Part shown: positions 50,137 through 60,187 of the stretch, one piece after another
Layout of the letters: each line of letters starts with the position of its first letter
How positions within the stretch are numbered: the stretch's first letter is position 1
The notes under the pieces: generated by a model
What the model saw: the letters and a program-made list of their open reading frames with translations, nothing else
Database searches by the model: none
What the model was told of the DNA's origin: nothing
Program-made: the position numbers and the translations under genes
Assembly (NCBI GenBank): GCA_038025085.1
Contig: CM076145.1
Location: forward strand, 11,505,000 to 11,568,999
Reading direction: 5' to 3'
Origin: Tetragonia tetragonoides
Lineage: Eukaryota; Streptophyta; Magnoliopsida; Caryophyllales; Aizoaceae
DNA length: 64,000 bases

Positions 50137-50284
50137 AGCTTCGGTTGTTGGTTTCTTGGGGGTTTCTTGGCTGTCTTCGTGAACAAAGGGCGGATCTTGC
50201 AAGAATCTTTCTCTAAAGCTCGCTATGGTGTCGTGTTTATGCTCAGGACCGTGTTGTTTAAACTTAAGAAAGCTCAAACCTTTA

Positions 50285-50296
50285 GCTCTGATACCA
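50285..50296 (-). promoter_or_regulatory. Primer binding site of element 2
   Basis: Minus strand TGGTATCAGAGC, three bases from the LTR end at 50300. It matches the tRNA-iMet primer site common in plant LTR elements. Confidence 0.93.
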
Positions 50297-50493
50297 AGTT
50301 GATGTGAAATAAGTAACAAAACGGAAATTAACCTTTGATAGTATCACACAAAGGGATCTTGTTCAAGAATCACTCAAGAACAACTCACGAATCACTCGTA
50401 AGGGTTTCAACCTGAATCACTCAGTTTGAGGGGTAAATACTCACGTATTCAATAATTAATCATCAAAGCACGAGTTTACAGTAGCAAAGATCT

Positions 50494-50506
50494 CCCCTAT
50501 TTATAG
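50494..50506 (-). promoter_or_regulatory. TATA box, 5' LTR of element 2
   Basis: Minus strand CTATAAATAGGGG. The same motif is in the other LTRs of this group, at 51334-51346, 53604-53616, 57999-58011 and 60893-60905. The nested insertion separates it from the upstream U3, so this promoter is probably impaired. Confidence 0.75.
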
Positions 50507-50706
50507 ACAAAGAAATCTAAAGCTATTCGGAATCCTAATCCTAGTCCGAATAGGAAACTAACTACGAAACTGACTACAATTGTAAAACGGACTAACTAAC
50601 AGCTTTCCTAACACCTAATGGACTTCTAATACTAATAACAATCAGATTATTACTCTCCTAAACATATTCTAACTAATTAAGGGAATACTAAACGAAATCG
50701 AACTAA

Positions 50707-50711
50707 ACAAC
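50707..50711 (+). repeat. Target site duplication ACAAC, left copy
   Basis: ACAAC before the nested element, repeated at 53844-53848. The intact sequence, seen in the other LTR of element 2, is CTAAACAACTGATTACC. Confidence 0.95.
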
Positions 50712-51492
50712 TGATGCGGGAGCAAGTGTGCAAAGTAAACAGAACAACCAAGGAACTAGCAAGAGAACATCTATTCCTGTTTACATCGAGTTTCTTTGGT
50801 GGTTATGCATTAAATTGACTCCTACAAAGATAATTACATGGAGTTTACACACAAGATCGGGATTAAAGCTCTTATTATATGATCTCATTCGTTATAAGGA
50901 TTCCCGTAATTTTGACAGCTTCTACACTGGTTCGTATTTTAATCATAACTCACTCATACGACATGGGTTCATGGTGATTCAAAGTTCTGTAGAAAGCTGG
51001 AAAAGGGATCTAAAACTCCTATATTTTGAGTTTTCCCGTATTCGAAACGTAACAGGGTCTAAAAGGCGATTTAATTTACAGTGGAAAGCTGTTCCCACGG
51101 GTTTGTGCCTTGGGCGCTCGGTAATCAGTTCTTTAGTTCGATTTCGTTTAGTATTCCCTTAATTAGTTAGAATATGTTTAGAAGAGTAATAATATGATTG
51201 TTATTAGTATTAGAAGTCCATTAGGTGTTAGGAGAGCTGTTAGTTAGTCCGTTTTACAATTGTAGTCAGTTTCGTAGTTAGTTTCCTATTCGGACTAGGA
51301 TTAGGATTCCGAATAGCTTTAGATTTTCTTTGTCTATAAATAGGGGAGAGTTTGCTACTGTAAACTCGTGCATTGATGATTAATAATTGAATACGTGAGT
51401 ATTTACCCCTCAAACTGAGTGATTCAGGTTGAAACCCTTGTGTGTGATGCGCAAGTCTTGTTCTTGAGTGATTCTTGAACGAAAAACCCAAC
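50712..51492 (+). repeat. 5' LTR of element 3, 3' end deleted
   Basis: Collinear with 52982-53762 (constant offset 2270). The last 81 bp of the LTR and two spacer bases are missing. The junction CCCAAC/TTGGTATC shows CAAC on both sides of the lost stretch, suggesting a microhomology deletion. Confidence 0.9.
51334..51346 (+). promoter_or_regulatory. TATA box, 5' LTR of element 3
   Basis: CTATAAATAGGGG, plus strand, followed by GAGAGTTTGC. Identical motif in the 3' LTR at 53604-53616. Confidence 0.75.
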
Positions 51493-51493
51493 T

Positions 51494-51505
51494 TGGTATC
51501 AGAGT
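51494..51505 (+). promoter_or_regulatory. Primer binding site of element 3
   Basis: TGGTATCAGAGT, tRNA-iMet type apart from the last base. It lies directly after the LTR deletion and was spared by it. Confidence 0.85.
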
Positions 51506-51653
51506 CAAAGGTTTGAGCTTTCTTAAGTTTAAACAACACGGTCTTGAGCATAAACACGACACTATAGCGAGCTTTAGAGAAAGATTCTTGCAAGATCTGC
51601 CCTTTGTTCACAAAGACAGCCAAGAAACCCCCAAGAAACCAACAACCGAAGCT

Positions 51654-53432
51654 ATGGGTGAGCCCAGCGAACTAGCAAAGTTGTTAACAGCCATGGAGGA
51701 TCTTAGGACGTCTTTCAAATCTCAAGAAGAGCGGATGGCTGCTATGGAAAGAAGAAACCAAGAAGATAGGGAGAACATGGAGACAAGGATGCGCAGAATT
51801 CATTGGAGAAACCACAACCGTGACCCCGACTTCGATGAGGAGTTTGAAGACACAAGTGGGACTAGAACCAATGACGCTCCTAAACCACGACATCCCTATG
51901 ATGATGACAGGAACTTGAAGGTCGAACTCCCTGAATATGACGGTTCCTACGACCCAGAGGCCTTTCTTGATTGGCTTAGAACTATGGAGAGAGTCTTTGA
52001 ATACAAGGAGTATGATGAGCGGCGAAGATGCAAGTTAGCCACGCATAAACTCACCAAGCATGCTTCTTTTTGGTATGAAAAACTAAAGGCTCGACGCAAG
52101 AAGGACGGGAAAGCAAAGATTGAGACTTGGGACAAACTCAAGAAACATTTAAGGAACCGATTTTTGCCTAAAGAGTTTGAGCAAGCACAGTTCTTGAAAC
52201 TCACGTCCTTAAGCCAAGAAACCTCAAGTGTACAAGACTACCTCCAAAAGTTTGAAAACGCGCACATGATGTGTGATCTCTTGGAGAAGGAGGAGTTAAA
52301 GATTGCAAGATTCATCAAAGGACTAAACTCAACTCTAAGGCACAAGGTGGAGCTTGTTCCTTTCATATCCTTTGAGTATGTATGCAAGATAGCTCTCAAG
52401 ATTGAGAGGCAAGAGAAGGAGCAACAACTAGTGCACCTACGAGCACAACAAGCATACCAACAAGCGCTTCAACGTCAAAATCATAAGTTGGACTACATGA
52501 AAGGATGCATAATAAATGATCAACCCATCAATGAAGATAGGCTCTTTGTTATGGATACATTCAAAGGAAAACCAGATCTTGATGATTACTTTAAAGATAT
52601 TGTTCCTATGGAAGATTCACAAGAAAAGACCAATAACATTGACCCCCTTATTGTTGTTCAAGTTAATAATTCAACCCTACCAACTGTGGTTGATGAGTTT
52701 ATCGAAGAAATATTCATTGAACCAGAAAATATTGGTGATTTCGTTGAAGATCTTGATTATATTGATGACATGCAAGAGAAATCCGAGATGGAGTTGGGAC
52801 TTCTCGAATCTACCTTTGATCAAGAACAAGAAAGAGATGTCCATCAAGAAGACAGCAGCAAGGCTCTTAACCTTGTGGGTTCATTGGATATTTGTAAAGA
52901 AAATTTGATGAATATACAGGTTCAGGAGAAGATTACTACATACGAAGAATTGAGGACAATTCTTTTTGAAGAAAGGGAGATTGATGCGGGAGCAAGTGTG
53001 CAAAGTAAACAGAACAACCAAGGAACTAGCAAGAGAACATCTATTCCTGTTTACATCGAGTTTCTTTGGTGGTTATGCATTAAATTGACTCCTACAAAGA
53101 TAATTACATGGAGTTTACACACAAGAACGGGATTAAAGCTCTTATTATATGATCTCATTCGTTATAAGGATTCCCGTAATTTTGACAGCTTCTACACTGG
53201 TTCGTATTTTAATCATAACTCACTCATACGACATGGGATCATGGTGATTCAAAGTTCTGTAGAAAGCTGGAAAAGAGATCTAAAACTCCTATCTTTTGAG
53301 TTTTCCCGTATTCGAAACGTAACAGGGTCTAAAAGGCGATTTAATTTACAGTGGAAAGCTGTTCCCACGGGTTTGTGCCTTGGGCGCACGGTAATCAGTT
53401 CTTTAGTTCGATTTCGTTTAGTATTCCCTTAA
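51654..53432 (+). CDS. Gag with acidic region and LTR-encoded tail, element 3
   Basis: 592 codons from ATG 51654 ([11 protein letters not shown], the same start as element 2). The first about 255 residues are coiled coil and capsid core, close to element 2. A basic glutamine-rich stretch (HLRAQQAYQQALQRQ) and a long acidic region follow, containing FKDIVPMEDSQE. There is no CCHC knuckle and no protease or RT. At 52982 the frame enters the 3' LTR at Asp-Ala-Gly-Ala and continues about 150 codons. This tail is Trp/Leu/Tyr-rich, with GLKLLLYDLIRYKDSRNF, then FNHNSLIRHG and VIQSSVESWKRDLKLL. The capsid role is known for the family; the role of the acidic region and tail is unknown. The intact long frame argues against neutral decay, but the copy is young. 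Confidence 0.85.
   Translation: MGEPSELAKLLTAMEDLRTSFKSQEERMAAMERRNQEDRENMETRMRRIHWRNHNRDPDFDEEFEDTSGTRTNDAPKPRHPYDDDRNLKVELPEYDGSYDPEAFLDWLRTMERVFEYKEYDERRRCKLATHKLTKHASFWYEKLKARRKKDGKAKIETWDKLKKHLRNRFLPKEFEQAQFLKLTSLSQETSSVQDYLQKFENAHMMCDLLEKEELKIARFIKGLNSTLRHKVELVPFISFEYVCKIALKIERQEKEQQLVHLRAQQAYQQALQRQNHKLDYMKGCIINDQPINEDRLFVMDTFKGKPDLDDYFKDIVPMEDSQEKTNNIDPLIVVQVNNSTLPTVVDEFIEEIFIEPENIGDFVEDLDYIDDMQEKSEMELGLLESTFDQEQERDVHQEDSSKALNLVGSLDICKENLMNIQVQEKITTYEELRTILFEEREIDAGASVQSKQNNQGTSKRTSIPVYIEFLWWLCIKLTPTKIITWSLHTRTGLKLLLYDLIRYKDSRNFDSFYTGSYFNHNSLIRHGIMVIQSSVESWKRDLKLLSFEFSRIRNVTGSKRRFNLQWKAVPTGLCLGRTVISSLVRFRLVFP
52968..52981 (+). promoter_or_regulatory. Polypurine tract of element 3
   Basis: GAAGAAAGGGAGAT immediately before the 3' LTR, also read as codons. 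Confidence 0.75.
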
Positions 53433-53843
53433 TTAGTTAGAATATGTTTAGGAGAGTAATAATATGATTGTTATTAGTATTAGAAGTCCATTAGGTGTTA
53501 GGAGAGCTGTTAGTTAGTCCGTTTTACAATTGTAGTCAGTTTCGTAGTTAGTTTCCTATTCGGACTAGGATTAGGATTCCGAATAGCTTTAGATTTTCTT
53601 TGTCTATAAATAGGGGAGAGTTTGCTATTGTAAACTCGTGCATTGATGATTAATAATTGAATATGTGAGTATTTACACCTCAAACTGAGTGATTCAGGTT
53701 GAAACCCTTGTGTGTGATGCGCAAGTCTTGTTCTTGAGTGATTCTTGAACGAAAAACCCAACCCCTTGAGTGATTCAAGAGGTATATCCCTTTTATTGTT
53801 TTGTTTATCAAAAATACAGAAAATCCCTAAATAAATCACATCA
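52982..53843 (+). repeat. 3' LTR of element 3
   Basis: 862 bp, TGATGCGGGAGC...AAATCACATCA. The first about 450 bp are open in the gag frame. The TATA box is at 53604-53616. The last 81 bp (CCCTTGAGTGATTC onwards) are missing from the 5' LTR. Confidence 0.93.
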
Positions 53844-53848
53844 ACAAC
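53844..53848 (+). repeat. Target site duplication ACAAC, right copy
   Basis: Pairs with 50707-50711. Confidence 0.95.
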
Positions 53849-54097
53849 TGATTACCTAGCGCCCAAGGCTCAAAACCGCTGGAACAGTTTCCTTGGTGCC
53901 CAAGGCTTCTTCTTTTCAGCTTCTAGTCATCTTCTTGCCACTCTAACACAGTTACCTCACACTTTACCTCACGTGGCATTATACTCTTGGCAATGAGCAG
54001 CTCAAGATCAAGCATTAACGTTTCAAGAACTGGGTTCTTGGACGTTCTTGATTCGTCATCTTCTTGCTTGTCCTTTAACGTACTTGCTCCTGCATCA
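53849..54097 (-). repeat. 5' LTR of element 2, outer part
   Basis: Continuation of 50300-50711 beyond the nested insertion, ending TGCTCCTGCATCA. It matches the inner-facing part of 45149-45809 and contains the LTR copy of the polyprotein tail. Confidence 0.92.
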
Positions 54098-54102
54098 CAA
54101 AA
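54098..54102 (+). repeat. Target site duplication CAAAA, right copy
   Basis: Pairs with 45144-45148. Confidence 0.93.
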
Positions 54103-54258
54103 GACCTCAACTCTTTCACCCTAGTCGTAAGAGCTGTTAAAACGCGTAAATACATATAAAATTTTGAGTTGAAGCTTGTTTCTACTTGTAAACATCCTTG
54201 GTGTAGTTTCTCACTCAAATAAATGCAAACAAAGCATTTGGGTGCTTTCTCTTAATAT
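54098..54258 (+). repeat. Satellite, forward, right flank of element 2
   Basis: One monomer, continuous with 45148. It shares private variants (GACCTCAACTCTTTCACC and AAATTTTGAGTTG-like sequence) with 34509-34600. Confidence 0.9.
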
Positions 54259-54446
54259 CACCCATTTTTAAATGAATGCTTTGTAAACACAAAGAGGAAA
54301 TATGTGTTCAAACGTGATATTTGAATGCTTTTGATTAATATTCATGTGAGGAGATGCATGTTTTATTATTGGTTATTGAACGAAAATTATGTTAATAATT
54401 GTTCAATTGGATATAGCTCGAAATTCCTATTTTGTATCATGTTAGT
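54259..54446. other. 188-bp AT-rich non-satellite insert
   Basis: Replaces about 27 bp of one monomer, which stops at CTTAATAT and resumes at ACCCTAGATG. There is no clear open frame, terminal repeat or target duplication. It contains ATGAATGCTTTGTAAACAC, which may be eroded satellite; the remainder is unplaced. Confidence 0.6.
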
Positions 54447-57400
54447 AACCCTAGATGTAAGAGCTGTTAAAACGCGTAAATGCATTCAAAAGGTGGAGTT
54501 AAAGCTTGTTTGTACTTGTAAACATCCTAGGTGTAGTTTCACACTCAAATGAATGCAAACAAAGTATTTGGATGCTTTCTTTTAATATACAACACAAAAG
54601 AACTCAAATCTCTTTCACCCTACTCGTATAAGCTTTTAAAATGCGTAAATGCATTCAAAAGCTTGAGTTGAAGCTTGTTTGTACTTGTAAACATCCTAGG
54701 TGCAGTTTCACACTCAAATGTATCCAAACAAAGTATTTGGATGCATTCTCTTAATATACAACGCAAAAGAAACTACACCAAGGATGTTTGCATTCATTTG
54801 AGTTAGAAACTACACCAAGGATGTTTACAAGTACAAACAAGCTTTAACTTCACCTTTTGAATGCATTTACGCGTTTTAAAAGCTCATATGACTAGGGTGA
54901 AAAAGATTGAGTTCTTTTGTGTTGTATATTAAGAGAAAGCACCCAAATGCTTTGTTGGCATTCATTTGAGTGAGAAACTGCACCTAGGATGTTTACAAGT
55001 ACAAACAAGCTTGTTTGTAGTTCAAAACGCTTAAAACGCTTAAATGCATTCAAAAGCTTGAGTTCAAGCTTGTTTGTAGTTGTAAACATCCTTGGGATAG
55101 TTTCACACTCAAATGAATGTAAACAAAGCATTTGGGTGCTTTCTCTTAATATACAACACAAAAGACCTCAATCTCTTTCACCCTAATCGTAAGAGCTGTT
55201 AAAACGCGTAAATACATTCAAAAGCTTGAGTTGAAGCTTGTTTATACTTGTAAACATCCTTGATTATGTTTCTCACTCAAATGAATGCAAACAAAGCATT
55301 TGGGTGCTTTCTCTTAATATACAACACAACAGAACTCAATCTTTTTCACCCTAGTCATATGAGCTTTTAAAACGCATAAATGCATTCAAAAGCTTGAGTT
55401 AAAGCTTGTTTGTACTTGTAAACATTCTTGGTGTAGTTTCTCACTGAAATGAATGCAAACAAAGCTTTTGGTTGCTTTCTCTTAAAATACAACACAAAAG
55501 AACTCAATCTTTTTCACCCTAGTCATATGAGCTTTTAAAACGCGTAAATGCATTCAAAAGCTTGAGTTGAAGCTTGTTTGTACTTGGAAACATCCTAGGT
55601 GTAGTTTCACACTCAAATGAATGCAAACAAAGCATTTGGGTGCTTTCTCTTAATATACAACACAAAAGACCTCAATCTCTTTCACCCTAGATGTAAGAGC
55701 TGTTAAAACGCGTAAATGCATTCAAAAGGTGGAGTTAAAGCTTGTTTGTACTTGTAAACATCTTTGGTGTAGATTCTCACTCAAATGAATGCAAACAAAC
55801 AAGCTTTTGAATGCATTTACGCTTTGTTTGCATTCATTGGAGTGAGAAACTACACCAAGGATGTTTACAAGTACAAACAAGCTTCAACTCAAAATTTTGA
55901 ATGTATTCACAATCAAATGAATGCAAATAAAACATTTGGGTGCTTTCTCTTAATATACAACACAAAAGACCTCAATCTCTTTCACCCTAGTCGTATGAGG
56001 TTTTAAAACGCGTAAATGCTTTCAAAAGCTTGAGTTGAAGCTTGTTTGTACTTGTAAACATCCTTGGTGTAGTTTCTCCCTCAAATGAATGCAAACAAAG
56101 CATTTGGGTGCTTTCTCTCAATATACAACACAAAAGAACTCAATCTCTTTCACCGTAGATGTAAGAGCTGTTAAAACGCGTAAATGCATTCAAAAGGTGG
56201 AGTTGAAGCTTGTTTGTACTTGTAAACATCCTTGGTTAAGTTTCTCACTCAAATGAATGCAAACAAAGCATTTGGGTGCTTTCTCTTAATATACAACACA
56301 AAAGAACTCAATCTTTTTCACCCTAGTCATATGAGCTTTTAAAAGGCGTAAATGCATTCAAAAGCTTGAGTTCAAGCTTGTTTGTGGTTGTAAACATCCT
56401 TGGTATAGTTTCTCCCTCCAATGAATGCAAACAAATGAATACGAGTAGGGTGAAAGAGATTTGAGGTCTTTTGTGTTGTATATTATGAGAAAGCACCCAA
56501 ATGCTTTGTTTGCATTCATTAGAGTGAGAAACTACACCAAGGATGTTTACAAGTACAAACAAGCTTTAACTCCACCTTTTGAATGCATTTACGCGTTTTA
56601 ACAGCTCTTACATCTAGGGTGAAAGAGATTGCGTTCTTTTGTGTTGTATATTAAGAGAAAGCACCCAAATGCTTTGTTTGCATACATTTGAGGGAGAAAC
56701 TACACCAAGGATGTTTACAAGTACAAACAAGCTTCAACTCAAGCTTTTGAAAGCATTTACGCGTTTTAAAACCTCATACGACTAGGGTGAAAGAGATTGA
56801 GGTCTTTTGTGTTGTATATTAAGAGAAAGCACCCAAATGCTTTGTTTGTATTCATTTGAGTTAGAAAATACACCAAGGATGTTTACAAGTACAAACAAGC
56901 TTTAACTCCACCTTTTGAATGCATTTAAGCGTTTTAACAGCTCTTACATCTAAGGGTGAAAGAGATTCAGTTCTTTTGTGTTGTATATTAAGAGAAAGCA
57001 CCCAAATGCTTTGTTTGCATTCATTTGAGGGAGAAACTACACCAAGGATGTTTACAAGTACAAACAAGCTTTAACTCCACCTTTTGAATGCATGTACGCG
57101 TTTTAACAGCTCTTACATCTAGGGTGAAAGAGATTGAGTTCTTTTGTGTTGTATATTAAGAGAAAGCACCCAAATGCATTGTTTGCATTCATTTGTGTGA
57201 GAAACTACACCAGGGATGTTTACAAGTACAAACAAGTTTTAACTCATCCTTTTGAATGCATTTACGCATTTTAACAGCTCTTACAATTAGGGTGAAAGAG
57301 ATTGAGTTCTTTTGTGTTGTATATTAAGAGAAATCACACAAATACTTTGTTTGCATTCATTTGAGTGTGAAACTACACCAAGGATGTTTACAAGTACAAA

Positions 57401-57543
57401 CAAGCTTCAACTCAAGCTTTTGAAAGCATTTAAGCGTTTTAAAACCTCATACGACTAGGGTGAAAGAGATTGAGGTCTTTTGGGTTGTATATTAAGAATG
57501 CATTCATTTGAGTTCAAAACTTAATAAACTACACCTTTGTATG
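54447..57543. repeat. Satellite block D, orientation mosaic
   Basis: Forward 54447-54770, reverse to about 55008, forward to about 55797, reverse to about 55905, forward to about 56432, reverse to about 57505, then about 38 bp of degraded sequence before the solo LTR. The exit near 55905 uses the recurrent ATTCACAATCAAATG junction. Confidence 0.88.
57539..57543 (+). repeat. Target site duplication GTATG, left copy
   Basis: GTATG precedes the solo LTR and follows it at 58206-58210. Confidence 0.9.
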
Positions 57544-58205
57544 TGATGCAGGAGCAAGTACGTTAAAGGACAAGCAAGAAGACGACGAATCAAGAACGTC
57601 CAAGAACCCAGTTCTTGAAACGTTAATGCTTGATCTTGAGCTGCTCATTGCCAAGAGTATAATGCCATGTGAGGTAAAGTGTGAGGTAACTATGTTAGAG
57701 TGGCAAGAAGATGACTAGAAGCTGAAAAGAAGAAGCCTTGGGCGCCAAGGAAACTGTTCCAGCGGTTTTGAGCCTTGGGCGCTAGGTAATCAGTTGTTCA
57801 GTTCTATTTCGTTTAGTATTCCCTTTATTAGTTAGAATATGTTTAGGAGAGTAATAATCTGATTGTTATTAGTATTAGAAGTCCATTAGGTATTAGGAAA
57901 GATGTTAGTTAGTCCGTTTTACAATTGTAGTCAGTTTTGTAGTTAGTTTCCTATTCGGACTAGGATTAGGATTCCGAATAGCTTTAGATTTTCTTTGTCT
58001 ATAAATAGGGGAGAGCTTTGCTATTGTAAACTCGTGCTTTGATGATTAATTATTGAATACGTGAGTATTTACCCCTCAAGCTGAGTGATTCAGGTTGAAA
58101 CCCTTACGAGTGATTCGTGAGTTGTTCTTGAGTGATTCTTGAACAAGATCCCTTTGTGTGATACTATCAAAGGTTAATTTCCGTTTTGTTACTTATTTCA
58201 CATCA
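57544..58205 (+). mobile_element. Solo LTR of the CRM-like family (element 2)
   Basis: 662 bp, TGATGCAGGAGC...ATTTCACATCA, flanked by GTATG duplications and nearly identical to the LTRs of element 2. No internal sequence, so it probably arose by recombination between two LTRs. TATA box CTATAAATAGGGG at 57999-58011. Its plus orientation is opposite to element 2. Confidence 0.94.
57545..57718 (+). pseudogene. LTR-encoded polyprotein tail in the solo LTR
   Basis: 57 open codons from Asp-Ala-Gly-Ala to a TAG at 57716, collinear with the C-terminus of the element 2 polyprotein, with at least one change (Arg to Cys in the IMPxEVK segment). It cannot be expressed as part of a polyprotein here because the upstream coding region is gone. 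Confidence 0.8.
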
Positions 58206-60187
58206 GTATGAGCTTTTAAATGTATTCATTTCAGGAAGTTTAAAAGTACAAACAAAGCATTTGGGTGCTTTCTCTTGATATACAACACAAAAGACCTCAA
58301 CCTCTTTCACCCTAGTCGTATGAGGTTTTAAAACGCGTAAATGCTTTCAAAAGGTTGAGTTGAAGCTTGTTTGTACTTGTAAACATCCTTGGTGTAGTTT
58401 CTCCCTCAAATGAATGCAAACAAAGCATTTGGGTGCTTTCTCTTAATATACAACACAAAAGAACTCAATCTCTTTCACCCTAGATGTAAGGGCTGTTAAA
58501 ACGCGTAAATGCATTCAAAAGGTGGAGTTAAAGCTTGTTTGTACTTGTAAACATCCTTGGTGTAGTTTTTCACTCAAATGAATGCAAACAAAGCATTTGG
58601 GTAGTTTCTCTTAATATACAACACAAAAGGCCTCAATCTCTTTCACCCTAGTCATATGAGCTTTTAAAACGCGTAAATACATTCAAAAGCTTGAGTTGAA
58701 GGTTGTTTGTACTTGTAAACATCCTTGGTGTAGTTTCTCTCTCCAATGAATGCAAACAAAGCTTTTGGGTGCTTTCTCTGAAAATACAACACAAAAGAAC
58801 TCAATCTCTTTCACCCTAGATGTAAGAGCTGTTAAAACGCGTAAATGCATTCAAAAGGTGGAGTTAAAGCTTGTTTGTGCTTGTAAACATCCTTGGTCTA
58901 GTTTCTCACTCAAATGAATGCAAACAAAGCATTTGGGTGCTTTCTCTTAATATACAACACAAAAGAACTCAATCTCTTTCACCCTAGTTGTAAGAGCTGT
59001 TAAATTGCGTAAATGCATTCAAAAGGTTGAGTTAAAGCTTGTTTGTACTTGTAAACATCCTTTGTGTAGTTTCTCACTCAAATGAATGCCAACAAAGCAT
59101 TTGGGTGCTTTCTCTTAATATACAACACAAAAGAACTCAATCTCTTTCACCCTAGATGTAAGACCTGTTAAAACGCGTAAATACATTCAAAAGGTGGAGT
59201 TAAAGCTTGTTTGTACTTGTAAACATCCTTGGTGTAGTTTCTCACTCAAATGAATGCATACAAAGCATTTGGGTGCTTTCTCTTAATATACAACACAAAA
59301 GAACTCAATCTCTTTCACCCTAGATGTAAGAGCTGTTAAAACGCGTAAATGCATTCAAAAGGTGGAGTTAAAGATTGTTTGTACTTGTAAACATCCTTGG
59401 TGTAGTTTCTCCTCAAATGAATGCAAACAAAGCATTTGGGTGCTTTCTCTTAATATACAACACAAAAGACCGCAATCTCTTTCACCCTAGTCGTATGAGG
59501 TTTTAAAACGCGTAAATGCTTTCAAAAGCCTGAGTTGAAGCTTGTTTGTACTTGTAAACATCCTTGGTGTAGTTTCTCCCTCAAATGAATGCAAACAAAG
59601 CATTTGGGTGCTTTCTCTTAATATACAACACAAAAGAACTCAATCTCTTTAACCCTAGTCGTAAGAGCTGTTAAAATGCGTAAATGCATTCAAAAGGTGG
59701 AGTTAAAGCTTGTTTGTAGTTGTAAACATCCTTGGTGTAGTTTCTCACTCAAATGAATGCAAACAAAGCATTTGGGTGGTTTCTCTTAATATACAACACA
59801 AAAGACCTCAATCTCTTTCACCCTAATCGTAAGAGCTGTTAAAACGTGTAAATACATTCAAAAGCTTGAGTTGAAGCTTGTTTGTACTTGTAAACATCCT
59901 TGGTTAAGTTTCTCACTCAATTGAATGCAAACAAAGCATTTGGGTGCGTTCTCTTAAAATACAACACAAAAGAACTCAATCTCTTTTACCCTTGTCGTAT
60001 GATCTTTTAAAACGCTTAAATGCATTCAAAAGCTTGAGTTCAAGCTTGTATGTAGTTGTAAACATCCTTGGGGTAGTTTCACACTCAAATGAATGTAAAC
60101 AAAGCATTTGCGAGCTTTTTCTTAATATACAACACCAAAGAACTCAATCTCTTTTCGCCTAGTCGTTGAATGTAAACAAAGCATTTG
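58206..60187 (+). repeat. Satellite block E, forward
   Basis: About 40 bp of degraded sequence after the TSD, then regular forward monomers. 58480-59260 duplicates 43860-44640. The last monomers carry the CACCCTTGTCGTATGA-like and TTTTCGCCTAGTCG variants seen at 35413-35720. Confidence 0.92.
60183..60187 (+). repeat. Target site duplication ATTTG, left copy
   Basis: ATTTG before TGATGC, repeated at 62346-62350. Confidence 0.88.

Larger units (their letters stand above)
50300..50711 (-). repeat. 5' LTR of element 2, inner part
   Basis: Inner 412 bp of the 5' LTR, interrupted by the nested element at 50712. It continues at 53849-54097. It carries the R/U5 side and the TATA box. Confidence 0.92.
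50712..53843 (+). mobile_element. Nested gag-only LTR retrotransposon, element 3
   Basis: A 3,132 bp insertion in the 5' LTR of element 2, in opposite orientation. LTRs are 50712-about 51492 (3' end deleted) and 52982-53843. The internal region is about 1.5 kb with primer site, gag and polypurine tract, without pol. Its gag is almost the same as that of element 2 up to about residue 315 (KEQ), then switches to an unrelated acidic region, so the element is a chimera. It shares TGATGCNGGAGC at the LTR start and much U3/R sequence with element 2, so element 2 could supply its enzymes. By eye the LTRs differ at about nine positions in 780. Confidence 0.93.
45149..54097 (-). mobile_element. CRM-like Ty3/gypsy LTR retrotransposon, element 2
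   Basis: Element of about 5.8 kb after removing a nested 3.1 kb insertion. It runs on the minus strand with the order 5' LTR (50300-50711 plus 53849-54097), primer site, gag, protease, RT, RNase H, integrase, polypurine tract, 3' LTR (45149-45809). TSD is CAAAA. By eye the LTRs differ at about eight of 661 positions, so it is young. The domain order is Ty3/gypsy. CRM placement is inferred from RT/RNase H wording, the absence of a recognisable chromodomain, the polyprotein entering the LTR, and the satellite setting. The one clear coding lesion is a single-base frameshift near 47016. Confidence 0.93.

Noticed and set aside
52516..52908. 130-codon plus-strand frame
   Set aside because: Alternative frame inside the acidic region of the element 3 gag; the gag frame is much longer.
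57544..58205. Full second copy of element 2 next to the solo LTR
   Set aside because: Both sides return to satellite with matching GTATG duplications; no internal sequence is present.
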